Shown here one piece after another: positions 8,070 through 15,729 of a DNA stretch of 15,729 nucleotides. Below the pieces are notes generated by a model, which was not told where the DNA came from, did not search any database, and saw only the letters and a list, made by a program, of their open reading frames with translations. Origin of the DNA: Hamiltosporidium magnivora (lineage: Eukaryota; Microsporidia; Dubosqiidae); NCBI GenBank assembly GCA_004325065.1, contig PITI01000262.1, positions 1-15,729 on the forward strand, written 5' to 3'. The first letter of the stretch is position 1, and each line of letters starts with the position of its first letter. The position numbers were made by a program, and so were the translations under genes.

Positions 8070-8708
8070 ATGAATTTTTTTCGAATAAATAAAATAATAT
8101 CGTTTCTATGTCTTTTAAAAGTTTCTAAATCTTCTGTAGGTGCCTGTAACCGTGTTAGTACGTCCAAAGACCCCGAACTAGTAAATCAACACGATGAAAC
8201 TTCAAGCCGCGAAGCTAGCTATTTAGGTTCTGTCCTGGATAGACCGAGGAAATTTACGAAAAAAGATATTCTTGTTTGTGATAGTGGGAACATAATGCTA
8301 AGAAGGAATCCAGTATCAGGATGGGATATATATGAATCTTTAGATTCATCTAATGATTCTAAAGCGATGGGTGATAGACAAGACAAATCCGTCGAAACTG
8401 AGGGTGTAAGAATATTTAAATCTTCTCTGGGGGAGCGAGAGTTGCGGGAAAGTCAATCCTCGAGCGAGCGTTTCCCCGTGCTTGAAGTAAATGGCAGAAA
8501 CGAAATATCAGCGGATAATCTTTTCAGTCTTTCAGGTGCTCAAGAGTATTCAAATTTCTTGAACTATGAACAGTTATCGGAAGATTCTGATTATAGCGAT
8601 TCTTCATCTTCAACTTCAACTTCATCTTCAACTTCATCTTCATCTTCATCTTCCGAAAGTTTCGAATTTTTTTCAGAATATGATGGTGCGAGTACAATGG
8701 GTTTGTAA
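8070..8708 (+). CDS. Putative secreted serine-rich protein (212 aa), unknown family
   Basis: The frame is complete, ATG at 8070 to TAA at 8706-8708, and CCC abuts the ATG. Residues 1-25 look like a signal peptide: basic R5 and K8, a hydrophobic core IISFLCLLKV (9-18), and small residues before a possible cleavage site at VGA (23-25), followed by C26. The mature part is polar and charged (D, E, S, R), with only C26 and C70 as cysteines and no membrane segment. Residues 171-197 form an acidic then serine-threonine tract (EDSDYSD followed by S/T only), encoded by a TTCA(A/T)C hexanucleotide repeat at about 8604-8651. The end, 198-212, is aromatic and acidic (FEFFSEYDGASTMGL). I recognise no domain. 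In microsporidia such proteins can be spore-wall, polar-tube or secreted host-facing proteins, but this is inference. Coding composition is distinctly richer in G and C than the flanks. No AATAAA is seen close after the stop. Confidence 0.75.
   Translation: MNFFRINKIISFLCLLKVSKSSVGACNRVSTSKDPELVNQHDETSSREASYLGSVLDRPRKFTKKDILVCDSGNIMLRRNPVSGWDIYESLDSSNDSKAMGDRQDKSVETEGVRIFKSSLGERELRESQSSSERFPVLEVNGRNEISADNLFSLSGAQEYSNFLNYEQLSEDSDYSDSSSSTSTSSSTSSSSSSSESFEFFSEYDGASTMGL
8604..8651 (+). repeat. In-frame (TTCATC/TTCAAC) hexanucleotide repeat
   Basis: About eight six-base units alternate TCA-TCT and TCA-ACT codons and encode only serine and threonine. Because the unit is two codons long, gain or loss of units keeps the reading frame, so tail length may vary between strains. 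Confidence 0.8.
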
Positions 8709-9426
8709 TTCTGCATAGTAGTAAAGTTAATTCGGGTAAATTTAATCGTTTCTTTAATTATATAAATTTTAAATTATATTTTTTCATATTTTTATTCAAT
8801 TGGCACAGTTTTTCATTCAAGACAATGGATTTTAATTAATCTCGGCATATCAAATCAAAAAAAGTTGTGTACTTTATTTTTCATTTTATGGCGCAAATGT
8901 TAATTTAAAAACGCGTTATAAAACTAAATTTGTTATAAGTTTTCTATGGATTCAAATTTGAAACCTGCATTATGGAATGAATTTTGAATATTTTTGGGTT
9001 TTAAGCTTTTATTAGTAGAAATATTTTAAAACAAAATTCGAGAACTACAATTTTATTTCTCTCTTGCATTTTAATAGATCAGTGATTATATTTTTTTCTA
9101 ACCCATGATTTGCGGTAAATTTAACATTGTTTAGCAAATTTTAAGGTTAATGATTAAAATTCATGTTCTGTTCATTTTATAAGAATTAATCAACTAAATA
9201 ACTTTATTTAACAAAATTAGATCACGTCGAAATTGGATCACGCGTAATATTGTTTTCATAAATTACAGCAGTTCAAATGTTTATCAAACATGACTGCACC
9301 CCTAAATACCTCCGTGCGTACCCCTTGCAATACCTACATCAAAAAGACTTTTCCATAAGATATTTAGAACCCAATTAGAGGCAAGAAATTTTTCTGTTAT
9401 TTGTTGGTGTATGTTGCATGGAATGT
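8709..9426. other. A+T-rich intergenic stretch, no gene seen
   Basis: This is the 3' flank of the secreted-protein gene. At 9297-9340 a slightly more G+C-rich piece contains ACCCCTAAATACCT and ACCCCTTGCAATACCT, a short imperfect direct repeat, possibly part of the 5' margin of repeat B. No open frame or RNA gene was recognised. Confidence 0.4.
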
Positions 9427-9650
9427 GATCGTAGGTCGGAACCCACTCTAGGCTCCCCGAAATATTCGCAGAATTCGCACTTTTCTAAACTACCATTCAC
9501 ATAAACATTCAGCAAGATATATCCCGGAAACTTACAAGAAGTCCGCCTAGAAAATCTATTTATAGACAGGTTTAACCTGCTATACGGCTTTGATGATTAA
9601 AAGGGGGTTTTTTTATATCCACTGAGGGCTAAGACTTCTAACCCGAATGA
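9427..9650. repeat. Repeat B (diverged copy of repeat A)
   Basis: This is the second copy of the family described at 4330-4554, in the same orientation. Distinctive pieces are GATCGTAGGTCGGAACCC, GGCTCCCCG, CCCGGAAACTTACAAG and GGGCTAAGACTTCTAACCC. It contains no long open frame. Confidence 0.5.
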
Positions 9651-11396
9651 GTAAAGCTATTTTCAATGCTTTTACATGGAAATCACCACAATTTCAATCA
9701 AAACTTAGAATCTAGTTATAAAAACCACACATTGAATTCATAAAAAAATTACTGCAATTTCATAGACTCTCTCTTCTTCATGCAAACATCCCTAGCACAA
9801 CCGTAACCTCAGTGTATTTTTATTTTCACGAGAAAATTGTCACATACTTTTTACAGTAATTTCGCATACCCTTACCATGCAGATTATTTTTATTAGGGTC
9901 ATCTTCTTTCCACAGTTAATAAATTTCAATAATAGTATAAAAAACATTTGCAAGATATTGAATAGCGGCAGAATACGTTGGAATTCTATTTGATAATCTC
10001 GAACATTAGAGATAGAAAAGAATAAAAATATATAAATAAGTTCAAAAAAATACCCGAATTGCGAGCCATATATTTTTATCCTCAATGCTTTAATAAAAAG
10101 ATTTAATATGTTTAAAGTAACAATGTTATATCAAAAAAAATTATACCTAATTAAAAGCTTCGATTTGAATTGTAAAAAAAAATGTATGCCGGTATTATAT
10201 TTTATGGTTTGAAAATTAAAAAGGTTTTTAAAGAAATAGATAATCTTTGCATCAAGGTTTAAAAAGCTTTTAAATAGACACATTAAAAGGAAATAGACAA
10301 TTTATAGGCATTTATAAGTATGTATATAGGGTTTGAATATTCTAACACATTTTCAAATATTTTATTCTACCTTTTAAATACCAGATGTTCCTTCTCTAAA
10401 AAGTCCACATTAATATTTATTTTCGTTTCATCTATGTAGTTCTTTAAAGAAAAATATAGTCTATGTTTTTTTTAATATTTAACACAATTTTCTCGTTCTA
10501 TCACGTGCATTTTGAGCGGTAATTTGTTTTACAGGCACTCCGATCCCCTCAAAAACCTCCATCGACGTTCTTAACTTACTCTTTTCAGTAGTTTTTTCTA
10601 ATTCAAGTCTTCATGTCGATCAAAAAATATTGTTTGGAATTTCTTTTGAGTACTATCGATTGATTATATGTCTTTATATTCATGAATATTTAGAGTATCT
10701 GAGGTACTTCTCGTGTTTTTTTGCCATTATGCCTTTTCAAGTATCATATAAAGGATCGGCTTTACACTGCTGTTATAAATAAACCTGGATTATTTCTTTA
10801 TAGATCATACTTCCATAGTTTTTCGGTTTACACGATTTGAAAAAAAAATAGGAATTAACTCCTACATAAATAGGGTGATCACATTTCTTTTGATTCACAC
10901 AATATATCGGTTATTTTTTTCTTATCTTAGCCTTACTTAATATTCTGGCTTTTTCTTATCTCGGCATATCCATCTTCAAGAAGTTTTAAACAAGGTAACT
11001 CAAAATTCTTTTTGTGGACATAAATTTGTGACTATTCGAAAGATAAATAAAGACATTTGATTAATAATTATAACGTTTAAGCGTGGTTTTGATTAAAAAT
11101 TTTCTCTCATTAAACTGTTAAAGACTCTACTCTTTACAAGATTTATTAAAGTGTATATAACGCCTTTCTGTTCTTCAATAAATATTTCAATCCTACAAAA
11201 CGTAGAAAATAGCTTAATCGAGTGGAATGATATTCTTTTTCTTCGGTCATATTTAAAAGTCAAACTCCCATGGAACCATATATTATTGATTATATAAATG
11301 TGGATATCGCAGCAGAACACCAGAAGCTTGGCGTTCGCAACTAAAGAACGAAGGCGTCTCATCTGAAAGAATAGCAAACATACGTTGTTTCGGCAG
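9651..11396. other. Long A+T-rich intergenic stretch, no convincing gene
   Basis: Minus-strand frames at 9840-10085 and 11093-11377 have chance-like composition and no start signal. Just before E3, plus-strand frames near 11227-11370 contain short pieces such as WNDILFLRSYLK and LAFATKERRRL that could be the worn C-terminal part of a LINE polyprotein, but they are too broken to call. Confidence 0.35.
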
Positions 11397-11438
11397 CCAA
11401 GGCTCTACGAGGATTGTAGCGCCGATGATGATATAAAT
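11397..11438 (+). mobile_element. E3: 3' end of an E-family retroelement
   Basis: CAAGGCTCTACGAGGATTGTAGCGCC, followed by a GATGATGATATAAAT tail, aligns with the E1 3' end at 3533-3576 at roughly 70% identity by eye. Similarity stops upstream of about 11393. This is expected either for a 5'-truncated copy or for a longer element that shares only its 3' end with E1. Confidence 0.55.
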
Positions 11439-14400
11439 CCGGATAAATTTTCGTTATTATTTCATTATATAATTCTTAAATTTAAGCTTCATTTATTTTC
11501 TTTTTATTGACTTTCTCTTTTAACGCCCATATTACTTTTAAAATTTCTTTTGGCAACACAGATGAAGGCTATGTGCATTCTTTAGCTTTAGAATTACTGT
11601 GTTTCGAGTTGATAGTTCTATATCTTTTCCAGACAAGGCAAGTATAGCAGAAGCATGTTTTGGTTTGCGAATCAACACTACTATAGCCTTTTACAAGTTA
11701 TGATTTAAAAAATTTTAGGTTCTCATTGAATCTTGATTGCAGAAATATCTTATTTTTTCCTTACACTACACGCATGACTTCACCGCATTAAGAAGCCCCA
11801 AAATTTAAATGTTAGTAATTCTAATCTTATATGATGATATATATATGTTATTCGACATAAGATTAATACTTTAAATATATTTTGCTTCTTTATCTAATCG
11901 GATTGAGCTTCAATCTTGCTATTGGTTTACTTTGTGATTCTTAAAATAAGCTTCGTGTCGGATGGATTCTCCCATATTCTATTATTCATGTATATTTATA
12001 AAAATCTGCACTTCTATAGAATAACTATAATTTACAAAGATCTATTTGGTGGCTGAATACTATATTTTTATGCAAATTAAATAACCCTTGATATCAATTT
12101 TACTCTATCTCTCATACATCTACTAAGGAATTATGTATTCCAAGCGCTTATTTAATGAAATGTAATGAAAATAGATGATTAAAAGTCAAACATCCGCAAC
12201 CGAACTGATTTCCTCTTTTGTGTATTCTCTATTTAGTTTTTGGCTTTTAAATTATTAATAGTACAGATATAAACAGAAAAAACATATCACTGAAAAATTC
12301 TCTTTTTAAATCGTCTCTTTTGCGGTTTTAGAGCTATCCTATGGATCAGTTTTTCATCTGGAAAAAGTTATCAGGATAGTTTTCTAGGAAAAAAAACTAT
12401 GAGATAAGGTTTCTGATATAGAGAGTCAAAATAAAATGTTCCATATAAGTTATAGGAGGTTTATGGTTTAACAATGTCGCTTTAATATTTATATTTTTAT
12501 TTTATTCAGCAAACGTATGACAATAGCTGTCCTGTTATCAATTATTGACCTAAAAATCGCCTCAGATTATTTTTGGCTACTACCGTTCATCTCCTATATA
12601 ATATATCAGCTCATGCTAAAACTTGACGTCAATTTAAAAATATAAAAAATAATTGATTATTTACCATAGCCTCTTTTAGGTATTTTTTGTCTGAATCAAC
12701 ACCTTGAGTTGTAGCAAAACCAAATGTTCGGAATTTTTGTACGAGACAAATAATCTTATCATATCATAAAATTTTTTGTGAAAATTAATAAGTTTCTTAA
12801 TAATAAAACGGTAAATAGCGCACAGTCCATACAATTTGTCATTTAGAAAGCTACAAAATATATATAAACTAATTATCTAATATGAATGAAGCCCGTGAAG
12901 TATCTTATAGAAAGAGTATCAAGTATTTATCATATGTGACTGTATTTTGGCTTTTTTAGACAAGTTGACTATAATTTAACTGTTGATTACTTTTAGTATA
13001 AGCTCGATTTTGAAACACACGGAGTCCGAAGATTAAAAGAACCCCAGAAAAGGTCAAACATACGATTCTCTGCTTGAAATGATTCTCATTTTTTATAAAT
13101 AGTAAGAATATATCTGATAATGTAAAGAATTATTTTTTTTAATTAAAACCTCGGAAACATTATCTATAAGGCCTAGATGTATACATTACTTGCCTTAATT
13201 TTCTTAAAGTGTTTAGTTTCTCAAGAAGAGAGCTTGCTATCCTACTGTATTTTCGGAAATATCTCTGTAAAGTTTATACATGCAGATTCAAACCATTATG
13301 TTTCCTTCCAGAAAATTTTGGTTTTCCTTGTGTATTGCATCTCTGCAGCATATCTGCAAATTTATGCTATACGCAACGTTTAAAATTAATTAAATTACAA
13401 AATAGTCTTTATATGGACTTTCTTATTGATATATAAGGCCAATGGCTTTTATATTAAGCAATTTGGCTGTATGTTTCGACACCGGATCGCTTGTTTTAAT
13501 ATACTCTTTTCGCTGATCCTTATTTTATGTAAATAATTTAAGCTCATATATAGGCTCGTAAGTTTATTTAAGGACCACGGTTTTTTAAGAAAAGTTCCAA
13601 TTTTACATCTCTTTCTATTTTTCTTAAGCCTTAAGTCTTTTGTTTCCTGATTGTTATGCAAAATTTTTAAATATATAGAGAGTTACAAGATAGCCGAAAT
13701 TCTCATTATGGTATTTCCAAATTCTTCAGCTATTTCGAGGTTTCTTAAAAATTTATTGCCTCTAATACAAAAAAACCATAAAGTTATTTCGGTGTGCCCA
13801 ATTTAACCTAATCGAGTATTATCTGGGGTCTATTGGTCTACTTACTTTGAATATCCAGAGTACAAAGGATCTGTCATGCAAATAGGCTTTTAATCCGGTG
13901 ACTTTAACTTAACTAAGATTAGTGTTTTTGGTAGGGTCAAACGTAAATCTCACAATTTTTTTTCCCTTTTAGTTTGGTGATAGATGTTTTTCTTTGTATA
14001 AGAAGTCGGAATCAGTTAAATGAATGGTTCATGTTGCCCATATTTTTACATCAGATTTTCACTACTATTCTGTCAGCAGGGTTGTGATACCGTTTATTTT
14101 GTTAGTATTTCAAGCCAAGTTTTTTATTAAATTTATTACTTTAATAAAGATTTTTTTAGATTATTTATACAATAATTTAGTTTACAGGAAAAATTACGAA
14201 TTAAAATGAATTTTTTTTATTTGTAAATGTAATCAAATTTCAGCATAAAACCAGCAAACGGTGGATTCAAACACAATTGACATATTTTTTTATTTTTTAC
14301 TTCCTTGTACAAATCTGAAATGATTTATATTGTGGATGATTTTAGAATGAATGATTTCAAAATATTGATGAGTATGCAAAAATTTATTCTGAATATGTAT

Positions 14401-14462
14401 TTTGTCATTTGACAGAAACCATATATTTTAATTATCATGTTTAAAGTAAGCGTAGTAGTAAG
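11439..14462. other. Long A+T-rich intergenic stretch, no convincing gene
   Basis: Overlapping plus-strand frames at 13177-13383 and 13209-13436, a minus-strand frame at 13449-13661 and a plus-strand frame at 14024-14209 are short, rich in F, I, L and Y, and without start signals. The piece at 13795-13950 is somewhat more G+C-rich, but I could not link it to any family here. The hairpin at 12334-12379 is listed separately. Confidence 0.4.
12334..12379. repeat. Imperfect hairpin (46 nt)
   Basis: The outer arms CTATCCT (12334-12340) and AGGATAG (12373-12379) pair perfectly. The inner arms TTTTTC (12350-12355) and GAAAAA (12361-12366) close a five-base loop ATCTG, with GAT/ATC pairing between the two stems. 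It could be a small structured RNA, the relic of a palindromic element, or chance. Confidence 0.3.
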
Positions 14463-14627
14463 ATTCATTCATTGATCCTCGCAGCTGCATCCTTGCAGGA
14501 GCCTTGGCTTCTTTATTAATTCTACTTACCGGTATGTTTCCAGCGGGTTTGATTACTTTATTTGGGTTTCGTAACAAGGTGGTTTTAAAAGGTGAATTGC
14601 TTGCCCTACGCTCAACCTAAAGGACCA
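14463..14627 (-). mobile_element. E2: inverted copy of the E1 retroelement
   Basis: Read on the minus strand this aligns along its length with E1 (3402-3572). Shared blocks on the plus strand, against the E1 complement, include ATCCTCG, CC-TGCA-GAGCCTT-G, TACC-G-TATG/TACCATCC, GGGTTT, TGGGTTT--TAACAAG-TGGTTTTAAA and CAACCT--AGGACCA. The 3' tail is ATGAATGAAT-like, matching the simple-sequence tails of E1 and E3. Beyond 14627 the match becomes patchy; TCTCCTTTAGTCA at about 14660-14673 may be the continuation after an insertion of about 35 bp. Confidence 0.65.
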
Positions 14628-14826
14628 ATAGACAGATGTTTTCATTAGAGATTAATATTTTCTCCTTTAGTCATTATATTTTGTATGTGGATTCGACTGA
14701 ATTTGGCTGTATAATGTGAACCAAAAATTTCTCGAAATAAAAATGAATCCGAAATTCTACATATTTAAATAACTTTAAAGTTAGCTTTTTGCAATTACAA
14801 AGCCTTGTTTTTATTAATATAAATCA

Positions 14827-14991
14827 GCGAAAAGAGAGGAAGATGGTGTTAAAGTTTTAAAATCATAAAATAATACACTCCTTATTTCACAAGGAGGAAC
14901 CACGTTAGAAGAACCGACCAATAACATAAATGAAGAGTCGGATTTGGAAGAAACGAAAATAGTGGTTAAAGAGGTAGAAGAAAACATATAA
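14827..14991 (+). pseudogene. Coding remnant D2, unknown family
   Basis: Two coding-like pieces are present. At 14827-14868 the frame reads AKREEDGVKVLKS then stop. At 14869-14991, in the same frame, 40 codons without ATG read from NNTLLISQGG through EEPTNNINEESDLEETK to KEVEENI and TAA. The first piece matches the open frame at the right edge (15681-15729) at about 38 of 50 bases, and the second shares a 25-bp block with D1 at 1035-1059. The EEPT and KREED motifs occur in both D2 and D3 but in opposite order, which suggests a tandemly repeated acidic protein or several copies of it. The second piece could be a last exon or a surviving C terminus; lack of a start makes a decayed copy more likely. 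Confidence 0.4.
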
Positions 14992-15582
14992 AAATTTTAA
15001 AAATATTTTAACCCAGAATTTTATTAAATTAATATAAATCTATAAATTTTATTGGGTTATAAAATTTCCAATAAAAGATTCTACTATGTAAATATGTATC
15101 ATTGGATTTGTTTTTTGTAGTTTCTAATATATTAACTACCAAACATGGATATTTTATTGAAAGAATGAAAACAAATATTTTTAAGCCCATTTTAATACCA
15201 TTTTAACTTAAACAAAGCAAATATTGGTTTTATTCATATAATTAGATTCTTTTTAATCAAAAATTTGAGATATAAAAAATGTACATGTTTTTGAAACCTT
15301 GATTTTCTATTTAGTTCTCAAATTTGCATAAAATTTGAATTTTTTTCTTTATCAAATTTAATTTAAATAACTCTTTTTAACATTCTGGTGTAATATACAA
15401 TAAAAAATACCTCTCTTTAATGATATATTGAAAATGTCGTGTTTCATATATTTGTTAAATTTTTGTTTATTGTACATAGATTTATTTTTTTTTGTTTTAT
15501 GAATGTAGAGGCATACATTCAGTCTATAGTACTTAAGAAAACAGTCGAAACAATTTCCTTTGATCGACGAAGAGGACTTTAG
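14992..15582. other. A+T-rich stretch with a weak E-like motif at its right end
   Basis: There is no gene or RNA in most of it. From about 15508 composition shifts towards G and C. At 15584-15599 CAGGGCTAAATGCCGA resembles the E1 3' end CAGGGCTGTAGTGCCGA, but the match is short and the following bases fit an open reading frame, so no element is called. Confidence 0.35.
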
Positions 15583-15621
15583 TCAGGGCTAAATGCCGAA
15601 GAGAGATGGGAGAGAGCGTCA

Positions 15622-15729
15622 ATGGGTGTTATTATGAGATCAGAGGTGCATGAGGAACCAACACCACCTTTAAAAGGAGAGAAGAGAGAGGAAGATGATG
15701 CAAAAAATTTTAAACCAAAAAATAAAGCA
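15622..15729 (+). CDS. D3: possible N-terminal part of an acidic, lysine-rich protein (open at the right edge)
   Basis: After a TAG at 15580-15582 the frame is open to the window end. The first ATG is at 15622, giving at least 36 codons; a second is at 15634. The visible protein contains EEPTPPLKGEKREEDDAK, very polar, with alternating acidic and basic residues and no hydrophobic segment. The last 50 bases resemble 14827-14875 in remnant D2. No CCC abuts either ATG, so the start is uncertain, and this may equally be another decayed copy of the D family. The function is unknown. Confidence 0.35.
   Translation, partial: MGVIMRSEVHEEPTPPLKGEKREEDDAKNFKPKNKA

Noticed and set aside
11273..11347. 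CCC-ATG followed by 24 codons
   Set aside because: It is too short to support, and it overlaps worn sequence leading into E3; the CCC is probably coincidental.
12324..12337. GTTTTAGAGCTAT, identical to the start of a known type II CRISPR repeat
   Set aside because: It occurs once, with no second repeat unit, spacers or cas genes, in eukaryote-like DNA. It is a chance match.
13177..13436. Two overlapping plus-strand frames, one with a hydrophobic start
   Set aside because: They lack a CCC-type signal, are short and overlap each other; composition is that of chance frames in A+T-rich DNA.
14570..14600. TCGTAACAAGGTGG, similar to the 3' end of small-subunit rRNA
   Set aside because: The stretch aligns as part of the inverted E1 element, and no rRNA sequence precedes it.

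Overview
The window looks like gene-poor, strongly A+T-rich DNA from a compact-gene eukaryote, most likely a microsporidian with a large, transposon-bearing genome. The evidence is: intronless short genes far apart (three credible genes in 15.7 kb); two of the three starts directly preceded by CCC (CCC-ATG), a start-proximal signal known from microsporidia; a very short 3' end with AATAAA 11 bases after a stop codon; a Mei2-like RRM protein, a family found in fungi and their relatives but not in arthropods; and remnants of a retroelement that resembles arthropod LINE/SINE sequences. The assignment is inference. No rRNA or tRNA is visible to confirm it, and another A+T-rich eukaryote is possible.

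Layout. Positions 1-407 (minus) hold the 5' part of a Mei2-like RNA-binding protein gene that runs off the left edge. At 724-1130 (plus) lies a broken coding remnant (D1) with pieces in three frames. After about 1.1 kb of plain A+T-rich DNA, 2293-3021 (minus) encodes a 242-residue protein with one N-terminal membrane segment, unrecognised. At 3343-3577 (plus) is element E1, a 235-bp island that is clearly more G+C-rich. From 3.6 to 8.0 kb there are no convincing genes: it holds repeat A (about 4330-4554), a G-rich tract next to a T run (5483-5507), a more G+C-rich patch of unknown origin (about 5620-6080) and a 13-bp inverted repeat (7798-7874). At 8070-8708 (plus) is a gene for a 212-residue putative secreted protein with a serine tail encoded by a hexanucleotide repeat. 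It is preceded by two 26-bp direct repeats. From 8.7 to 14.4 kb there are again no convincing genes: it holds repeat B (about 9427-9650, related to A), E3 (11397-11438, the 3' end of the E family) and a hairpin at 12334-12379. The right end carries E2 (14463-14627, inverted copy of E1), coding remnant D2 (14827-14991), and an open reading frame (D3) running off the right edge that shares sequence with D2.

How it fits together. Nothing indicates an operon or a multi-gene pathway; the genes are independent islands. The space between them is largely decayed mobile or duplicated sequence. Three families can be recognised by comparing the window with itself: E (retroelement ends with simple-sequence tails), A/B (about 220-bp diverged copies) and D (acidic, lysine-rich coding fragments at both ends of the window). 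The most interesting points are the arthropod-type retroelement in a probable microsporidian, which suggests host-to-parasite transfer, and the recurring D coding fragments, which suggest a multicopy gene or element family.
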